This document shows, piece by piece, positions 1 through 7,818 of a stretch of 42,677 nucleotides of DNA. Below the pieces are notes generated by a model. That model had not been told where the DNA came from, did not search any database, and saw only the letters and a program-made list of their open reading frames with translations. Numbering within the stretch: the stretch's first letter is position 1; the number at the start of each line of letters is the position of its first letter. The stretch is from a virus, in IMG/VR virus record IMGVR_UViG_3300042898_003314, positions 1-42,677 of that record. One strand, given 5' to 3'. The position numbers and the translations under genes are program-made.

Positions 1-45
1 TCTAAATTGTGTTATAAGTTGTTCAAGTTCTTTATATCTGTCCAT
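1..45 (-). CDS. N-terminal fragment of a gene running off the left edge
   Basis: An ATG at 45-43 opens a frame that stays open to base 1 (MDRYKELEQLITQFR, 15 codons) and must continue outside the window. A late-type box (TATAAATA, 81-74) lies 28 bases upstream of the ATG, and a weak AGG stands about 6 bases before it. The charged, helix-prone start resembles many small phage proteins, but there is too little to name it. The promoter placement is the main reason to believe it is a gene start. Confidence 0.55.
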   Translation of the reverse strand, partial: MDRYKELEQLITQFR

Positions 46-73
46 GTGTTGCCTATTGGTTGCTTTAGGCAGA

Positions 74-81
74 TATTTATA
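74..81 (-). promoter_or_regulatory. T4 late-type promoter box TATAAATA
   Basis: The minus strand reads TATAAATA, the exact T4 late promoter core, in the gap between the membrane-protein gene (ending at 124) and the ATG at 45. The spacing leaves room for a start site about 6-7 bases downstream and a leader of roughly 20 bases. It would drive the gene leaving the window on the left. Confidence 0.6.
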
Positions 82-123
82 GAATGATTTTTTGTACAAT
101 AAAATTTTAGGTCAAGAGCTTAG

Positions 124-411
124 TCACATGAGCATGCGCACCAGGCCAACACTGTCAATAGTTACAAGCAGGATGTAGTTAGCCAGCATGCCAAAAGATT
201 TCCTTGTATAACTAGCCCAAGCATACATAGCACAGCCAAGGATCCACACAGGGTAAAGAGCCAGTAGCGGAGGGGTGGGGACTGTGAGTGCCATAGTGAT
301 ACTGCAACCAATGCTGATAGCCCAAGCAACAAGCTCAACAACAAAGCGAAATCTGTTGGACTTAAAATCATCTCGTATCCAGTCAAATGTGTTAAGCAAT
401 ATATCGTTCAT
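124..411 (-). CDS. Small conserved phage membrane protein
   Basis: This 95-residue protein has a charged start (about residues 1-22, with DWIRDDFKSNRFR) followed by hydrophobic segments around residues 24-45, 48-66 and 73-92, so two or three membrane passes are likely. I recall very similar small membrane proteins in T4-like cyanophages, with no assigned function. Its start codon lies inside the 3' end of uvsE (20-base overlap), so it is probably translated from the uvsE transcript. The dense hydrophobicity suggests the inner membrane. A small transporter-like fold is possible but nothing in the sequence proves it. Confidence 0.75.
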   Translation of the reverse strand: MNDILLNTFDWIRDDFKSNRFRFVVELVAWAISIGCSITMALTVPTPPLLALYPVWILGCAMYAWASYTRKSFGMLANYILLVTIDSVGLVRMLM

Positions 412-1411
412 AAACTTGTTGGCTAGCTAGATTTTTACCCTTGGCTTCGCATTGAATATCAAAGTTTTCAGCAAAGGTCAATGCCCAATCGGTCACTGCC
501 GAATTCCAATAGAAGTCACTATGGGCTCGTAGTTTTTGCTTTTTGAAACCTTGGTTAAGCAGTGCTTGCATGTCGGGCAACTCAGTGGCATCATGACCCA
601 CTAGATAGTCTTCTCGGCTGACACTATAATGCATGGCAGGTCTTACACCGCGCCATGAATCAATTACGCCTTTAACTCGATCGTCGGAGGATTGAATGTA
701 GTCTCCTGTACGGATCCAGTGGTGGTGTATATCAAGCACGAGGGCACAGTCTCGGGCAAGTTCGAGACTGCTGTCGATTCCCCAGGCGTTTTCGTCATTT
801 TCGATGGTGATACAGTTTCTTGCTTCGGGGCTAAGACGTTGGAGGGCAGCGCGAATGCCATCGGGGCCTTGTTTACCCGAGATGTGTACGTTGATTTTAA
901 AGTCCTGGAAAGTCTTGCCGTATCCCATCCAGCGAACCATATCTGCATGATATTCAAACTCCTGTATACTTCTATTTACGATGCCAGGATTCTCACTGGC
1001 CAAAACACAAAACTGTCCAGGGTGAAAACTCAGTCTGACATCTAGTCTACGTGCAGTTTCACCAATGGGTGCAAATATCTTTGCACAATGATCTTGTATT
1101 TCCTGACGTTGCCACCACGCAATCCAACTGGGTTCAGTGTAGCCCTGTAGCATTTCACTGCCCAGACGAACCATTCTGCGACCTTCAGGCAGAGTGGCCA
1201 CACGCTCAATCATTTTCACAGCGGCTGCAGTATTGTGATTCATGATATCCCACTGACGTTGTTCGGCTTCATCCACATGTTCGCGAAGCCACCTCATGGT
1301 AGTTGATCTGCCGTTCAGTTCACGGTCCTTTGCATTGACTTTCATGCCTCCACATTCAGAAGGATCATTCAGCCATTTGCAACAAAAACCTATGCGTTGT
1401 AGTGTAGTCAT
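392..1411 (-). CDS. uvsE: UV damage endonuclease (UvsE/UVDE)
   Basis: This 339-residue protein matches the UvdE family, TIM-barrel endonucleases that nick DNA 5' to UV photoproducts and start excision repair without the UvrABC system. Visible family motifs are RIGFCCKW near the start, SFHPGQ (about 128-133), ENDE (204-207), LDIHHHW (226-232) and AHSDFYW (296-302); the His, Glu and Asp residues are the metal ligands. Length is typical. A consensus-like promoter ends only 5 bases before the ATG, so the mRNA may be leaderless. The 3' end overlaps the next gene by 20 bases. A phage copy would repair viral DNA in sunlit water. Confidence 0.95.
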   Translation of the reverse strand: MTTLQRIGFCCKWLNDPSECGGMKVNAKDRELNGRSTTMRWLREHVDEAEQRQWDIMNHNTAAAVKMIERVATLPEGRRMVRLGSEMLQGYTEPSWIAWWQRQEIQDHCAKIFAPIGETARRLDVRLSFHPGQFCVLASENPGIVNRSIQEFEYHADMVRWMGYGKTFQDFKINVHISGKQGPDGIRAALQRLSPEARNCITIENDENAWGIDSSLELARDCALVLDIHHHWIRTGDYIQSSDDRVKGVIDSWRGVRPAMHYSVSREDYLVGHDATELPDMQALLNQGFKKQKLRAHSDFYWNSAVTDWALTFAENFDIQCEAKGKNLASQQVYERYIA

Positions 1412-1416
1412 AGTGT

Positions 1417-1445
1417 ATTATACTACAACTCCAATTACAAGTCAA
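1417..1445 (-). promoter_or_regulatory. Sigma70-type promoter for uvsE
   Basis: The minus strand reads TTGACT (1445-1440), a 17-base spacer, then TATAAT (1422-1417). The -35 box overlaps the last codons of the upstream gene. The -10 box ends 5 bases before the uvsE ATG at 1411, so the expected start site falls on or next to the start codon. That implies leaderless translation, or a start slightly different from the annotated one. Confidence 0.75.
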
Positions 1446-1999
1446 GCAGCTAACATTTTGAACACACTGCTCATTGAGTCTTTGGTCAAGTTGTTCAATG
1501 ATTCAAACGATTTTCCAATTTCTCCTGGATGATCTACCAAAACCCATTGTGTGTTAGGATTGTTTACAATTACCTGTTTAAACAAATTTCGGTAATGCTG
1601 CATTTGATTTTCTGCCAGCTTGTCAGGATTTTTTGGTCGATCCTGTAGATCAAATCCCAACAGTAGTATAATGTCATTGGCGCCAGCTGCCAAGTGCATG
1701 GCAACAATTTCTTCTTGACGGTCAACATCATGCACAAATTCACCTTCATACAACCGCACACCTTCTGGACGATTCAATGTCAAGTAAGCAGAATTTGGCA
1801 TGTAAAAATTACATTGCGTTTGAAATTTTCGTTTCAATAAATTTTCAGCCTGTGTTGCACTGTGACAAACAACATTGTCTGTGGCGCAGGCACGCCATGT
1901 ACGCCAGCCGCCCCAAAAGCTGCCTATATTTTTTAATTGCGCAAGATCCTGTGTGGGATCCAATGCTGTGGCGTCTGCCAATACCCAACTGACGTTCAT
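1442..1999 (-). CDS. Conserved T4-like phage protein of unknown function
   Basis: This is a soluble 185-residue protein starting MNVSWVLADATALDPT. I recall close relatives in marine T4-like phages, without a known role. The start at 1999 is chosen because its ATG forms an ATGA overlap with the stop of the tail-fibre-like gene upstream; the frame is open 8 codons further but without support. Recognisable stretches are WGGWRTWRA (about 32-40) and NDIILLLGFDL (about 108-118). It is the last gene of the hydroxylase-amidinotransferase-fibre run, and a uvsE promoter overlaps its 3' end. No catalytic motif is clear. Confidence 0.7.
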   Translation of the reverse strand: MNVSWVLADATALDPTQDLAQLKNIGSFWGGWRTWRACATDNVVCHSATQAENLLKRKFQTQCNFYMPNSAYLTLNRPEGVRLYEGEFVHDVDRQEEIVAMHLAAGANDIILLLGFDLQDRPKNPDKLAENQMQHYRNLFKQVIVNNPNTQWVLVDHPGEIGKSFESLNNLTKDSMSSVFKMLAA

Positions 2000-3039
2000 T
2001 CTGCACCTTTGATGACTTGCCAATTATAAGAACCAGTGCATACCCAGGCAAACACACGGTCAGGGCCTGGATTAGCATTGAACACTATATCTCCTTTGGT
2101 TCCTAACCAGCCTGGAACTTGTGTGGCATGGCTGAACTTGTGCACTCCTACCTGTAATTTTTTCACAGTGGTCAGCCCGGTGTTGTCAATGTCAAGATAT
2201 GGTGTACGATTAACTCCTAAACTCAGTGTTTGATCTCTACCTGTGCCAATATAAGCCTGTTTGGCCTTGTGCTTGCCCACAATTACAGAAACTTCTTCAT
2301 CCCACACGCTGAGTGCAGCTTCAGGAGAATCTGTGTTGATACCTATTCTACTTTTAACCACATGCAGAGTATTGTTTATGTGTGCATCGCCTTTGACCGA
2401 CAGTTGATTCAACAATCCAACTGATTGCAAACTTGATTCTGTAATTGTTTTGCTTAGTTGATTGCCCGAGACAACATAATTGCCACCAATGGTTACAGCA
2501 TCAAAATCAATGCCTTGTTTGCGTATTTGGTCGGCAACTTGTTGTACCAATTCTGTTCGCCACTTCTCAGATAATTTTTCAAGAGCAGAATTACTAATGT
2601 TGTCGGCCAATGCAGTCCAGGCTGGATTATCTGTATTAATACTGCCAGTCACTGCAAGATCATTGATCCTAGCGCCATTGACCACTGTTAGATCTGCAGT
2701 GGTTAGCCGATTTTCTACCACAGTGGTATCGTCCATTATGGTCAATTGACACACAGTGGCTTGATCGTCAATACCGGTACTGGCAAAATCTGTCAGCAAC
2801 TGTTGTTTGACTGTGTTCATATTGTCATCAACCCGCTGGCGTATAATGGTATTAATATCAATGCTGCCAATTCTAGTAATAGTTTCATGTGTTACTGTTT
2901 GATTGATCATGTGCTCTATACGAGCTAACCATGCTTTATCTTGGCAAAGATTTTCAATTGTACTAAGAATATTTTTTTCAACTTCTTGTTCAACCAACTG
3001 CTGAATCAACGCAGGATCAATTGTGATGGGATTAATCAT
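1996..3039 (-). CDS. Tail-fibre-like structural protein
   Basis: This 347-residue protein has a helical N-terminal third (about 1-95, Gln/Glu/Ile rich) followed by beta-rich repeats of the kind LTTADLTVVNGARINDLAVTG, then RIGINTDSPEAALSV (about 230-245), a phrase typical of phage fibre tips and of segments preceding intramolecular chaperone domains. The C-terminus (GDIVFNANP, FAWVCTGSYNW) looks like a small receptor-facing or collar domain. The start at 3039 is supported by GGAG 5 bases upstream; the longer frame is rejected. It overlaps the amidinotransferase gene by 8 bases. It may be a short or accessory fibre; the exact position in the virion is not shown by sequence. Confidence 0.7.
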   Translation of the reverse strand: MINPITIDPALIQQLVEQEVEKNILSTIENLCQDKAWLARIEHMINQTVTHETITRIGSIDINTIIRQRVDDNMNTVKQQLLTDFASTGIDDQATVCQLTIMDDTTVVENRLTTADLTVVNGARINDLAVTGSINTDNPAWTALADNISNSALEKLSEKWRTELVQQVADQIRKQGIDFDAVTIGGNYVVSGNQLSKTITESSLQSVGLLNQLSVKGDAHINNTLHVVKSRIGINTDSPEAALSVWDEEVSVIVGKHKAKQAYIGTGRDQTLSLGVNRTPYLDIDNTGLTTVKKLQVGVHKFSHATQVPGWLGTKGDIVFNANPGPDRVFAWVCTGSYNWQVIKGAE

Positions 3040-3955
3040 GACGTCTCCGGAGATCCAGTGTGGCACAATGAAAGCCGCCACCTAGTGTTCTACTGTGTCG
3101 CAATGTACGGGGTATCACAGTAAAATTTTTCCTAGCTAACAATTCCATTAAGCTGTGTTGTGCGGCATCCACTATCACTGTGTTGGGATCAACTACCAAC
3201 ATGTTCATGCCTATCCATTTTGATGCATAAGGATACTGATAAAAATCTTGTGCCACAACATCATCTATATAGATACATTCCCAGTCGGCAAACACACGTG
3301 GGCAATTAGATTTATTAACTCTGCTGGCATTTAACAACACAACACCTTCTCGCAAAGGCATTATGGTGCTGTCAATGTGCACGCCTGAATAAAAATTACA
3401 AAGTTCCATACTGGTTGTGGTAGGCAAATTGGCCATCAACCAGTGCCATGCGAGACGATTACCACTGGCACTTTCAAGGAACAAATATTTGTCTTTTCCC
3501 AATCGTAATATGTTTGCAGCGTCTAGAACATAACCTGAATTTTTGGGCATGGTCAATACTTTTTTAGCACTTTTTATTACAAAATCTAGTGCTTGAATTT
3601 CTTGGTCTCTGCAGGGATACAACACAGCAGTATCAATCACAGTGGATCCTGCAATTAACAACCTGTCTCTAGGACAATAGTTATACATGCCGTTGCGTTC
3701 TTGAAAATTTATTTCTGTTGGACGATGTACTACAATACCTAATTTTGTTAGTGTATCAGCCAATACATCCAAATCTTCATTTGTTTCATCAATGATCCAT
3801 TGTGGAACTGGACCACTGGGTACTGGTGTTTTGGTCCAGGTAGTTTTGGAACTTTCTTTTGCAAACACAGGATCAGCGGACGGCCAATTTGCATAGGTTG
3901 CTGACCCCACTACTATTTCTTCCAGTGGGTCCCATTCATTATAACTGTTAATCAT
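3032..3955 (-). CDS. Glycine/arginine-type amidinotransferase
   Basis: This 307-residue protein belongs to the L-arginine:glycine/inosamine amidinotransferase family, which moves the amidino group of arginine to an amine acceptor through a Cys intermediate. It opens with NSYNEWDPLEEIVVGS. By alignment from memory with the human enzyme, the triad is Asp145 (VLDAANILRLGKD), His193 (GVHIDST) and Cys297 (GGGFHCATLDLRRR), and SKWIGMNMLVVD also matches. All catalytic residues are present, so activity is expected; the acceptor is unknown. It overlaps the hydroxylase-like gene upstream and the fibre gene downstream by 8 bases each, so it is co-expressed with a structural protein. It may make a guanidino metabolite or modify a protein amine. 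Confidence 0.88.
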   Translation of the reverse strand: MINSYNEWDPLEEIVVGSATYANWPSADPVFAKESSKTTWTKTPVPSGPVPQWIIDETNEDLDVLADTLTKLGIVVHRPTEINFQERNGMYNYCPRDRLLIAGSTVIDTAVLYPCRDQEIQALDFVIKSAKKVLTMPKNSGYVLDAANILRLGKDKYLFLESASGNRLAWHWLMANLPTTTSMELCNFYSGVHIDSTIMPLREGVVLLNASRVNKSNCPRVFADWECIYIDDVVAQDFYQYPYASKWIGMNMLVVDPNTVIVDAAQHSLMELLARKNFTVIPRTLRHSRTLGGGFHCATLDLRRRHD

Positions 3956-4472
3956 CTACATGCCCTGTAATCTGTAATGTGTATCGAGGAGAGATTCCCA
4001 AATTGGCGGCCATGTGTGCGGCATCATAGCTCCACTCAAGTGCTGCGCCTGCTCTCCAGCCCACAAAAGGTTCATCTAACAACTCGGCGTAATGCCCAGG
4101 TTGCCAATCTTCTAAAAATATTATAGCACGTCTTATGGTATGTTCGCGACCTTGAAGATTGAACAATTTGACATATTTTTTGTACAAATCGCTGTGTGTA
4201 GGCAATACTGTGCCAGTACTCATTCGATAATAACTGGTGCCAATGTCCTTCCAGCCGTTGCCCGAAAACATATCTACAAATCGTTGATTCCATGAAGGTT
4301 GTTGACTACGCATATCACACATGTCACCGGTGAACCGATTAGGATATCCTGCATCAGTCCAAAGCTTCAAGTTGTCAGGATCGTTAAATTCCTCATGTTG
4401 GTACAGTAGGTGTTTAAATTCATCATCCCAGAATTTGTGAAATTGGTATTTTTTTATTAGCTGAGTTGACAT
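3948..4472 (-). CDS. Aspartyl/asparaginyl hydroxylase-like cupin protein
   Basis: This 174-residue protein has the spacing of 2-oxoglutarate/Fe(II) dioxygenases of the Asp/Asn beta-hydroxylase type. THSD (about 92-95) offers the first His and an Asp, RRAIIFLEDWQPGHY follows, and AHMAANLGISPRYTLQITGH (about 152-171) supplies the distal His and the Arg that would hold 2-oxoglutarate. I recall relatives in cyanophages. AAGGA lies 7 bases before the ATG. It is the first minus-strand gene after the divergent junction at 4473-4511 and overlaps the amidinotransferase by 8 bases. Hydroxylation of a protein or amino acid is likely; the substrate is unknown. Confidence 0.7.
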   Translation of the reverse strand: MSTQLIKKYQFHKFWDDEFKHLLYQHEEFNDPDNLKLWTDAGYPNRFTGDMCDMRSQQPSWNQRFVDMFSGNGWKDIGTSYYRMSTGTVLPTHSDLYKKYVKLFNLQGREHTIRRAIIFLEDWQPGHYAELLDEPFVGWRAGAALEWSYDAAHMAANLGISPRYTLQITGHVDD

Positions 4473-4511
4473 ATTTTATTCCTTGATGGTTTTAATTGTA
4501 AATACCATCCT

Positions 4512-5789
4512 ATGAGTATTCCCTTAGATCGACTGTATCACTATGTCCAAAGTCTTGCTGAAGAAAATTGCGGAGAAGTTGTAATAATTTATCGATTTTA
4601 TCCATATGGATCAAAAAAGTTCGAGGATTTGAATGTAATTAAAAATTATAACTGGCAAGAAAGAACTTCTCAACCAAGTATTTACTGTTATGACCAGGAG
4701 CCTTTAAATTTTGAGTTGTATGAAAATTATGAGTTTGATTGGAGTGACAAATTTACTACTATTTTGAAATCACTAAACATCAAGTACAATCAACATAATT
4801 TAAGACACACGCCGTGCATTTATGACAACGTATTTTTACTACACAGTGAAAAAAGATCTAAAAATCTTGACATCTATCAAAATAACAATTTTATTCCAAT
4901 TTACTACTGGAATCATGCACTGTTGTCGTTGGATTGGTTTCGATTTGCCCAGCACATATCAATAAAAAAAACACCAACAAAAAAATTTTTAATTTACAAT
5001 CGTGCATGGACCGGTACTAGAGAATATCGACTAAAATTTGCTGATTTACTAGTAGAGCACAACTTGGTCTCAGACTGTCAAACATCTGCAGTATTCAACG
5101 AACAGGGTGTGTATTACAAAAATCACACGTTTGCCAATCCAGGTTGGCAATCTGAGCATCACCTTGAAAATCATTTCAGTGTCAACACCGCTCCTAGCAC
5201 TAGTAGTGCAGATTTTACTATAGAAGATTATGCAAATACCGATATTGAAGTTGTGTTAGAAACATTATTTGATGACGACCGATTGCAGTTGACTGAAAAA
5301 TCGTTGCGCCCTATTGCCTGTGGGCAACCTTTTATTTTAGCAGCCACGCACGGTAGTTTAGAATACCTAAGAACCTACGGATTTAAAACATTTGATACTG
5401 TGATTGATGAAAGTTACGATACTATAAAAGACCCTGCAAAAAGATTACAAGCTATAGTGTTGTTGATGAAAAAAATTGCAAATTGGACTGATCATGAAAG
5501 ACAACATAAACTAGCTCAATTGCAACAAATTGCAGATCATAACCGCGAACATTTTTTTAGCAAGAGTTTTTTTGATCAAATTAACTCTGAATTGGAAACA
5601 AACTTATCGTTAGCCTTTGTTAAATTTGAACAATCCAAGAGTTGTAATCACTGGGTTGACCATTGGAATAACCTAACATCTCATCAATCTATTGTGGAAT
5701 TTTTTAAAACCAACACAAATCTTATTTGGCCAACAAATCAACAATTTAAAATTGTATACGAAAAAGCAAAAAAATATGCCAAACCTTAG
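4512..5789 (+). CDS. Glycosyltransferase-like phage protein
   Basis: This 425-residue protein is one of only two plus-strand genes. The centre contains FLIYNRAWTGTREYRLKFADLL (about 158-179) and a block TEKSLRPIACGQPFILA (about 257-273), followed by GSLEYLRTYGFKTFDTVIDESYD. This resembles the C-terminal nucleotide-sugar site of exostosin/GT10-like transferases, in which a conserved Glu-Lys-x-x-x-Pro region and a 'place of honour' Phe recur. I recall related unknowns in T4-like phages. It has no membrane segment. Sugar transfer to virion protein or DNA is an inference. It is divergent from the hydroxylase gene across 39 bases, with no clear ribosome site. Confidence 0.5.
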   Translation: MSIPLDRLYHYVQSLAEENCGEVVIIYRFYPYGSKKFEDLNVIKNYNWQERTSQPSIYCYDQEPLNFELYENYEFDWSDKFTTILKSLNIKYNQHNLRHTPCIYDNVFLLHSEKRSKNLDIYQNNNFIPIYYWNHALLSLDWFRFAQHISIKKTPTKKFLIYNRAWTGTREYRLKFADLLVEHNLVSDCQTSAVFNEQGVYYKNHTFANPGWQSEHHLENHFSVNTAPSTSSADFTIEDYANTDIEVVLETLFDDDRLQLTEKSLRPIACGQPFILAATHGSLEYLRTYGFKTFDTVIDESYDTIKDPAKRLQAIVLLMKKIANWTDHERQHKLAQLQQIADHNREHFFSKSFFDQINSELETNLSLAFVKFEQSKSCNHWVDHWNNLTSHQSIVEFFKTNTNLIWPTNQQFKIVYEKAKKYAKP

Positions 5790-5801
5790 GCAATACCAGT
5801 G

Positions 5802-6173
5802 TTAAAATATTTCTCCAATTGGCCGTTCAATGACATGGGTCCAATTTTTATCTGGCTCTGTTGCTAATAAATTGTCAATTCTTTGTTGAAGAATTTCATA
5901 AAAGCTATCAATTTCTAAATTCCAGGCACCTTTTAATTGTGCTATTAACGGATTACAGTAGGTCCAATTTCGTTCTTGAAAATTTTTTATCAATGCGGTG
6001 TGTAATCTTTGCCATGCTTCAATCATGGGCATTTGATCCAGCGGCACTGTTTCTATCACACAATATGCCGTTACAGTTGGTCCACTGTTGCCAAGTGTAA
6101 AAGTATCAAGTTCAAGCACAGTAAAACGGTCACGTAATTTTTCAGCTTGCTCTGTTCCAAATATTATGTTCAT
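5802..6173 (-). CDS. Conserved phage protein of unknown function
   Basis: This 123-residue soluble protein (MNIIFGTEQAEKLRDRF) has relatives, as I recall, in many T4-like marine phages, always uncharacterised. It is acidic with an alpha/beta pattern; YCVIETVPLDQMPM (about 37-50) and AWNLEIDSFYEILQQRID are its most recognisable parts. No catalytic motif is visible. It is convergent with the glycosyltransferase-like gene (12-base gap) and divergent from the phosphoesterase at 6198 (24-base gap), so it probably has its own promoter in that short gap, although no consensus box is seen there. Confidence 0.65.
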   Translation of the reverse strand: MNIIFGTEQAEKLRDRFTVLELDTFTLGNSGPTVTAYCVIETVPLDQMPMIEAWQRLHTALIKNFQERNWTYCNPLIAQLKGAWNLEIDSFYEILQQRIDNLLATEPDKNWTHVIERPIGEIF

Positions 6174-6197
6174 GTAAAATCCTTTTAAATATGTATC

Positions 6198-6983
6198 ATG
6201 ACTTTTGCATTTGATTTAATTTCTGACTTACACGTCGAGACCTGGGATAAATTTGACTGGGCCGGGCAGGCCACAAGTCCAGTTTGTGTAGTAGCTGGCG
6301 ATATTGCTAAAACAATAGATTTAACAGTTGAAACATTAACTCATCTTAGTGAATGTTATCAAGCTGTTTTTTATATCGACGGCAACGACGAACATCGTTG
6401 GCAGCTTGATACGTTAAATCAAAGTTATAAAGAACTGGCTGATAGACTTGCTAAAATTAAAAATGTAGTATTCATGCGCGAGCATGTGGTTGTTGTCAAT
6501 GGTGTTGCTATCATTGGTGCAAACGGCTGGTGGAATTATGATTTTGATCTTAATATTGATGCAGATCAAACCCAATTATGGTTTCAAGACACGTATCAAA
6601 TTAGTAAAACTGCCGTTGACGATGTTGCTTCGGCAGCACTTAATGATGCAGCGTATCTTATTCAAGGTGTTAAAAAATTACAAACTCATCCGGATGTTAA
6701 ATCTATTGTGATTGTGTCACACACAGTACCAGCACCATGGTTGGTGGAGCATGACATTGCATTGTCCGGCAGTTGGAGATTTAACACCACTGGCAATCCA
6801 CATTTGGAGCTGGCATTGAATGAAGACACTGAACACAAAATCCATACATGGTGTTTTGGTCACTATCATCAACAGGTAGACAGAATTACCAATGACATCA
6901 GATATGTTAATAACTGTAGAGGACGCGGCGATACTGAATGGTGCCAACGGCCTTACTATCCTAAACGCATAGAAATAAAGTAA
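6198..6983 (+). CDS. Calcineurin-like metallophosphoesterase
   Basis: This 261-residue protein shows the two-metal phosphoesterase signature in order: DLHVE near the N-terminus (DxH), VAGDIAK (GD), DGNDEHRW (about 74-81, in the place of GNHE), IVSHTVPAP (about 174-182) and FGHYHQQVD (GHxH, about 218-226). The canonical His of GNHE is Asp here, with a His two residues later, which may alter or weaken catalysis. Substrates of the family range from nucleotides to phosphoproteins and cannot be told from sequence. It stands alone on the plus strand and ends 2 bases before the clpS stop, a convergent arrangement with no visible terminator. Confidence 0.85.
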   Translation: MTFAFDLISDLHVETWDKFDWAGQATSPVCVVAGDIAKTIDLTVETLTHLSECYQAVFYIDGNDEHRWQLDTLNQSYKELADRLAKIKNVVFMREHVVVVNGVAIIGANGWWNYDFDLNIDADQTQLWFQDTYQISKTAVDDVASAALNDAAYLIQGVKKLQTHPDVKSIVIVSHTVPAPWLVEHDIALSGSWRFNTTGNPHLELALNEDTEHKIHTWCFGHYHQQVDRITNDIRYVNNCRGRGDTEWCQRPYYPKRIEIK

Positions 6984-6985
6984 TC

Positions 6986-7294
6986 TTAGACCAGTTCTGG
7001 TTCTAATTTCAGTTGTAATGGATAATTTTGGCTTCTTGCTGACAATGTCACTTCGACACCTTTTTGTTCAGCAATCTCATAAGGTAATACCGCTACCACT
7101 GCACTGCCTTCGGTGTGTATGTTTTCGGTAATTTTCAGTGCAGTATCAGTATTATAACTAAACACACTAACTAGACTTTCAATTACAAATTCCACCGAAG
7201 TCTGATTGTCATTGACATATATCACCTTGAACATTGGTGGCTCCTTGATGTCGTGATTAACTTGTATTTTTTTGGCAGTATCTGATTGTGACAT
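6986..7294 (-). CDS. clpS: ClpS-like adaptor for Clp protease
   Basis: This 102-residue protein matches ClpS, which delivers N-degron substrates to ClpA/ClpC. From VIYVNDNQTSVEFV onward it aligns by eye with E. coli ClpS: the ligand-binding Asn34, Asp35, Thr38 and His66 (NIHTEG) are conserved, Asp36 is Asn and gatekeeper Met40 is Val, so residue preference may differ. The C-terminal half is more divergent. The start at 7294 is chosen over 7300 because AAGGA lies 6 bases before it but abuts the upstream ATG. A weak promoter and a 24-base hairpin lie just upstream. It might redirect host N-end-rule degradation or block it. Confidence 0.85.
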   Translation of the reverse strand: MSQSDTAKKIQVNHDIKEPPMFKVIYVNDNQTSVEFVIESLVSVFSYNTDTALKITENIHTEGSAVVAVLPYEIAEQKGVEVTLSARSQNYPLQLKLEPELV

Positions 7295-7320
7295 CGGCAT
7301 TCCTTTATTGGTATAATTGT

Positions 7321-7344
7321 ACAGTGGAGACTGCTCTCCACTGT
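7321..7344 (-). other. Perfect 10-bp hairpin in the clpS leader
   Basis: ACAGTGGAGA and TCTCCACTGT pair perfectly around a 4-base loop. No T-run follows on the minus strand, so it is not a standard terminator for hsp20. If the promoter-like boxes at 7354-7382 are used, the transcript would begin about three bases before the stem, making this a 5'-terminal mRNA-protecting hairpin. Confidence 0.6.
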
Positions 7345-7353
7345 GTATTTACT

Positions 7354-7382
7354 ATTATATTAGTTTGTATAGGTAATTGCAA
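7354..7382 (-). promoter_or_regulatory. Possible sigma70-type promoter for clpS
   Basis: TTGCAA (7382-7377), a 17-base spacer and TATAAT (7359-7354) overlap the last codons of hsp20. The -10 is perfect, while the -35 matches TTGACA at four of six bases. The predicted start lies right before the 7321-7344 hairpin. Confidence 0.45.
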
Positions 7383-7818
7383 TGCTCTTTGGTTTCATTT
7401 CTTCAGGTACTTCACGTTTTAAATGAATGGTTAAAATCCCCAATTCAAGATTTGCATTGTTAATTTCTACGTGATCTGCCAATTGAAATTCCCTACGGAA
7501 ACTTCTTTCGCTGATTCCTTTGTGCAAAAATACTGCCGTAGAATCATTGTTTTCCACAGTTTCAGCTGCATGTGTGCCTTCAACAATCAAAAAGTTTTTA
7601 TCTTTTGTAACTGACAAATTATCATGGCCAAAACCTGCTACCGCAATACTGATCATATACTCATCATCGTTGATCTGTACAATGTTGTAGGGTGGATAGT
7701 TGTTGTTGGCTTGTTGAGCATTTACACGCATTAGATCATCAAATAAGTTATCAAAACCAATACCAAATTTGTGAATTGCAGGAATGTCGAAACTACGAAG
7801 TGTGAGAGTTTTTGTCAT
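7360..7818 (-). CDS. hsp20: Small heat-shock protein (Hsp20/IbpA type)
   Basis: This 152-residue alpha-crystallin protein would hold unfolded proteins in a refoldable state. The N-terminal arm includes IGFDNLFDDLMRV (about 19-31), the core contains YPPYNIVQINDDEYMISIAVAGF (about 41-63) as in E. coli IbpA, and ISERSFRREFQLADHV is the typical central strand. The C-terminal KSIAIT supplies the IxI motif that binds neighbouring subunits. Hsp20 genes are nearly universal in T4-like cyanophages, where a head-assembly role has been suggested. AAGGAG stands 7 bases before the ATG. A strong sigma70-type promoter (7888-7916) implies expression independent of the late programme. Confidence 0.93.
   Translation of the reverse strand: MTKTLTLRSFDIPAIHKFGIGFDNLFDDLMRVNAQQANNNYPPYNIVQINDDEYMISIAVAGFGHDNLSVTKDKNFLIVEGTHAAETVENNDSTAVFLHKGISERSFRREFQLADHVEINNANLELGILTIHLKREVPEEMKPKSIAITYTN

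Noticed and set aside
692-1532. Plus-strand frames opposite uvsE
   Set aside because: They are antisense to a gene with clear family motifs and lack ribosome sites.
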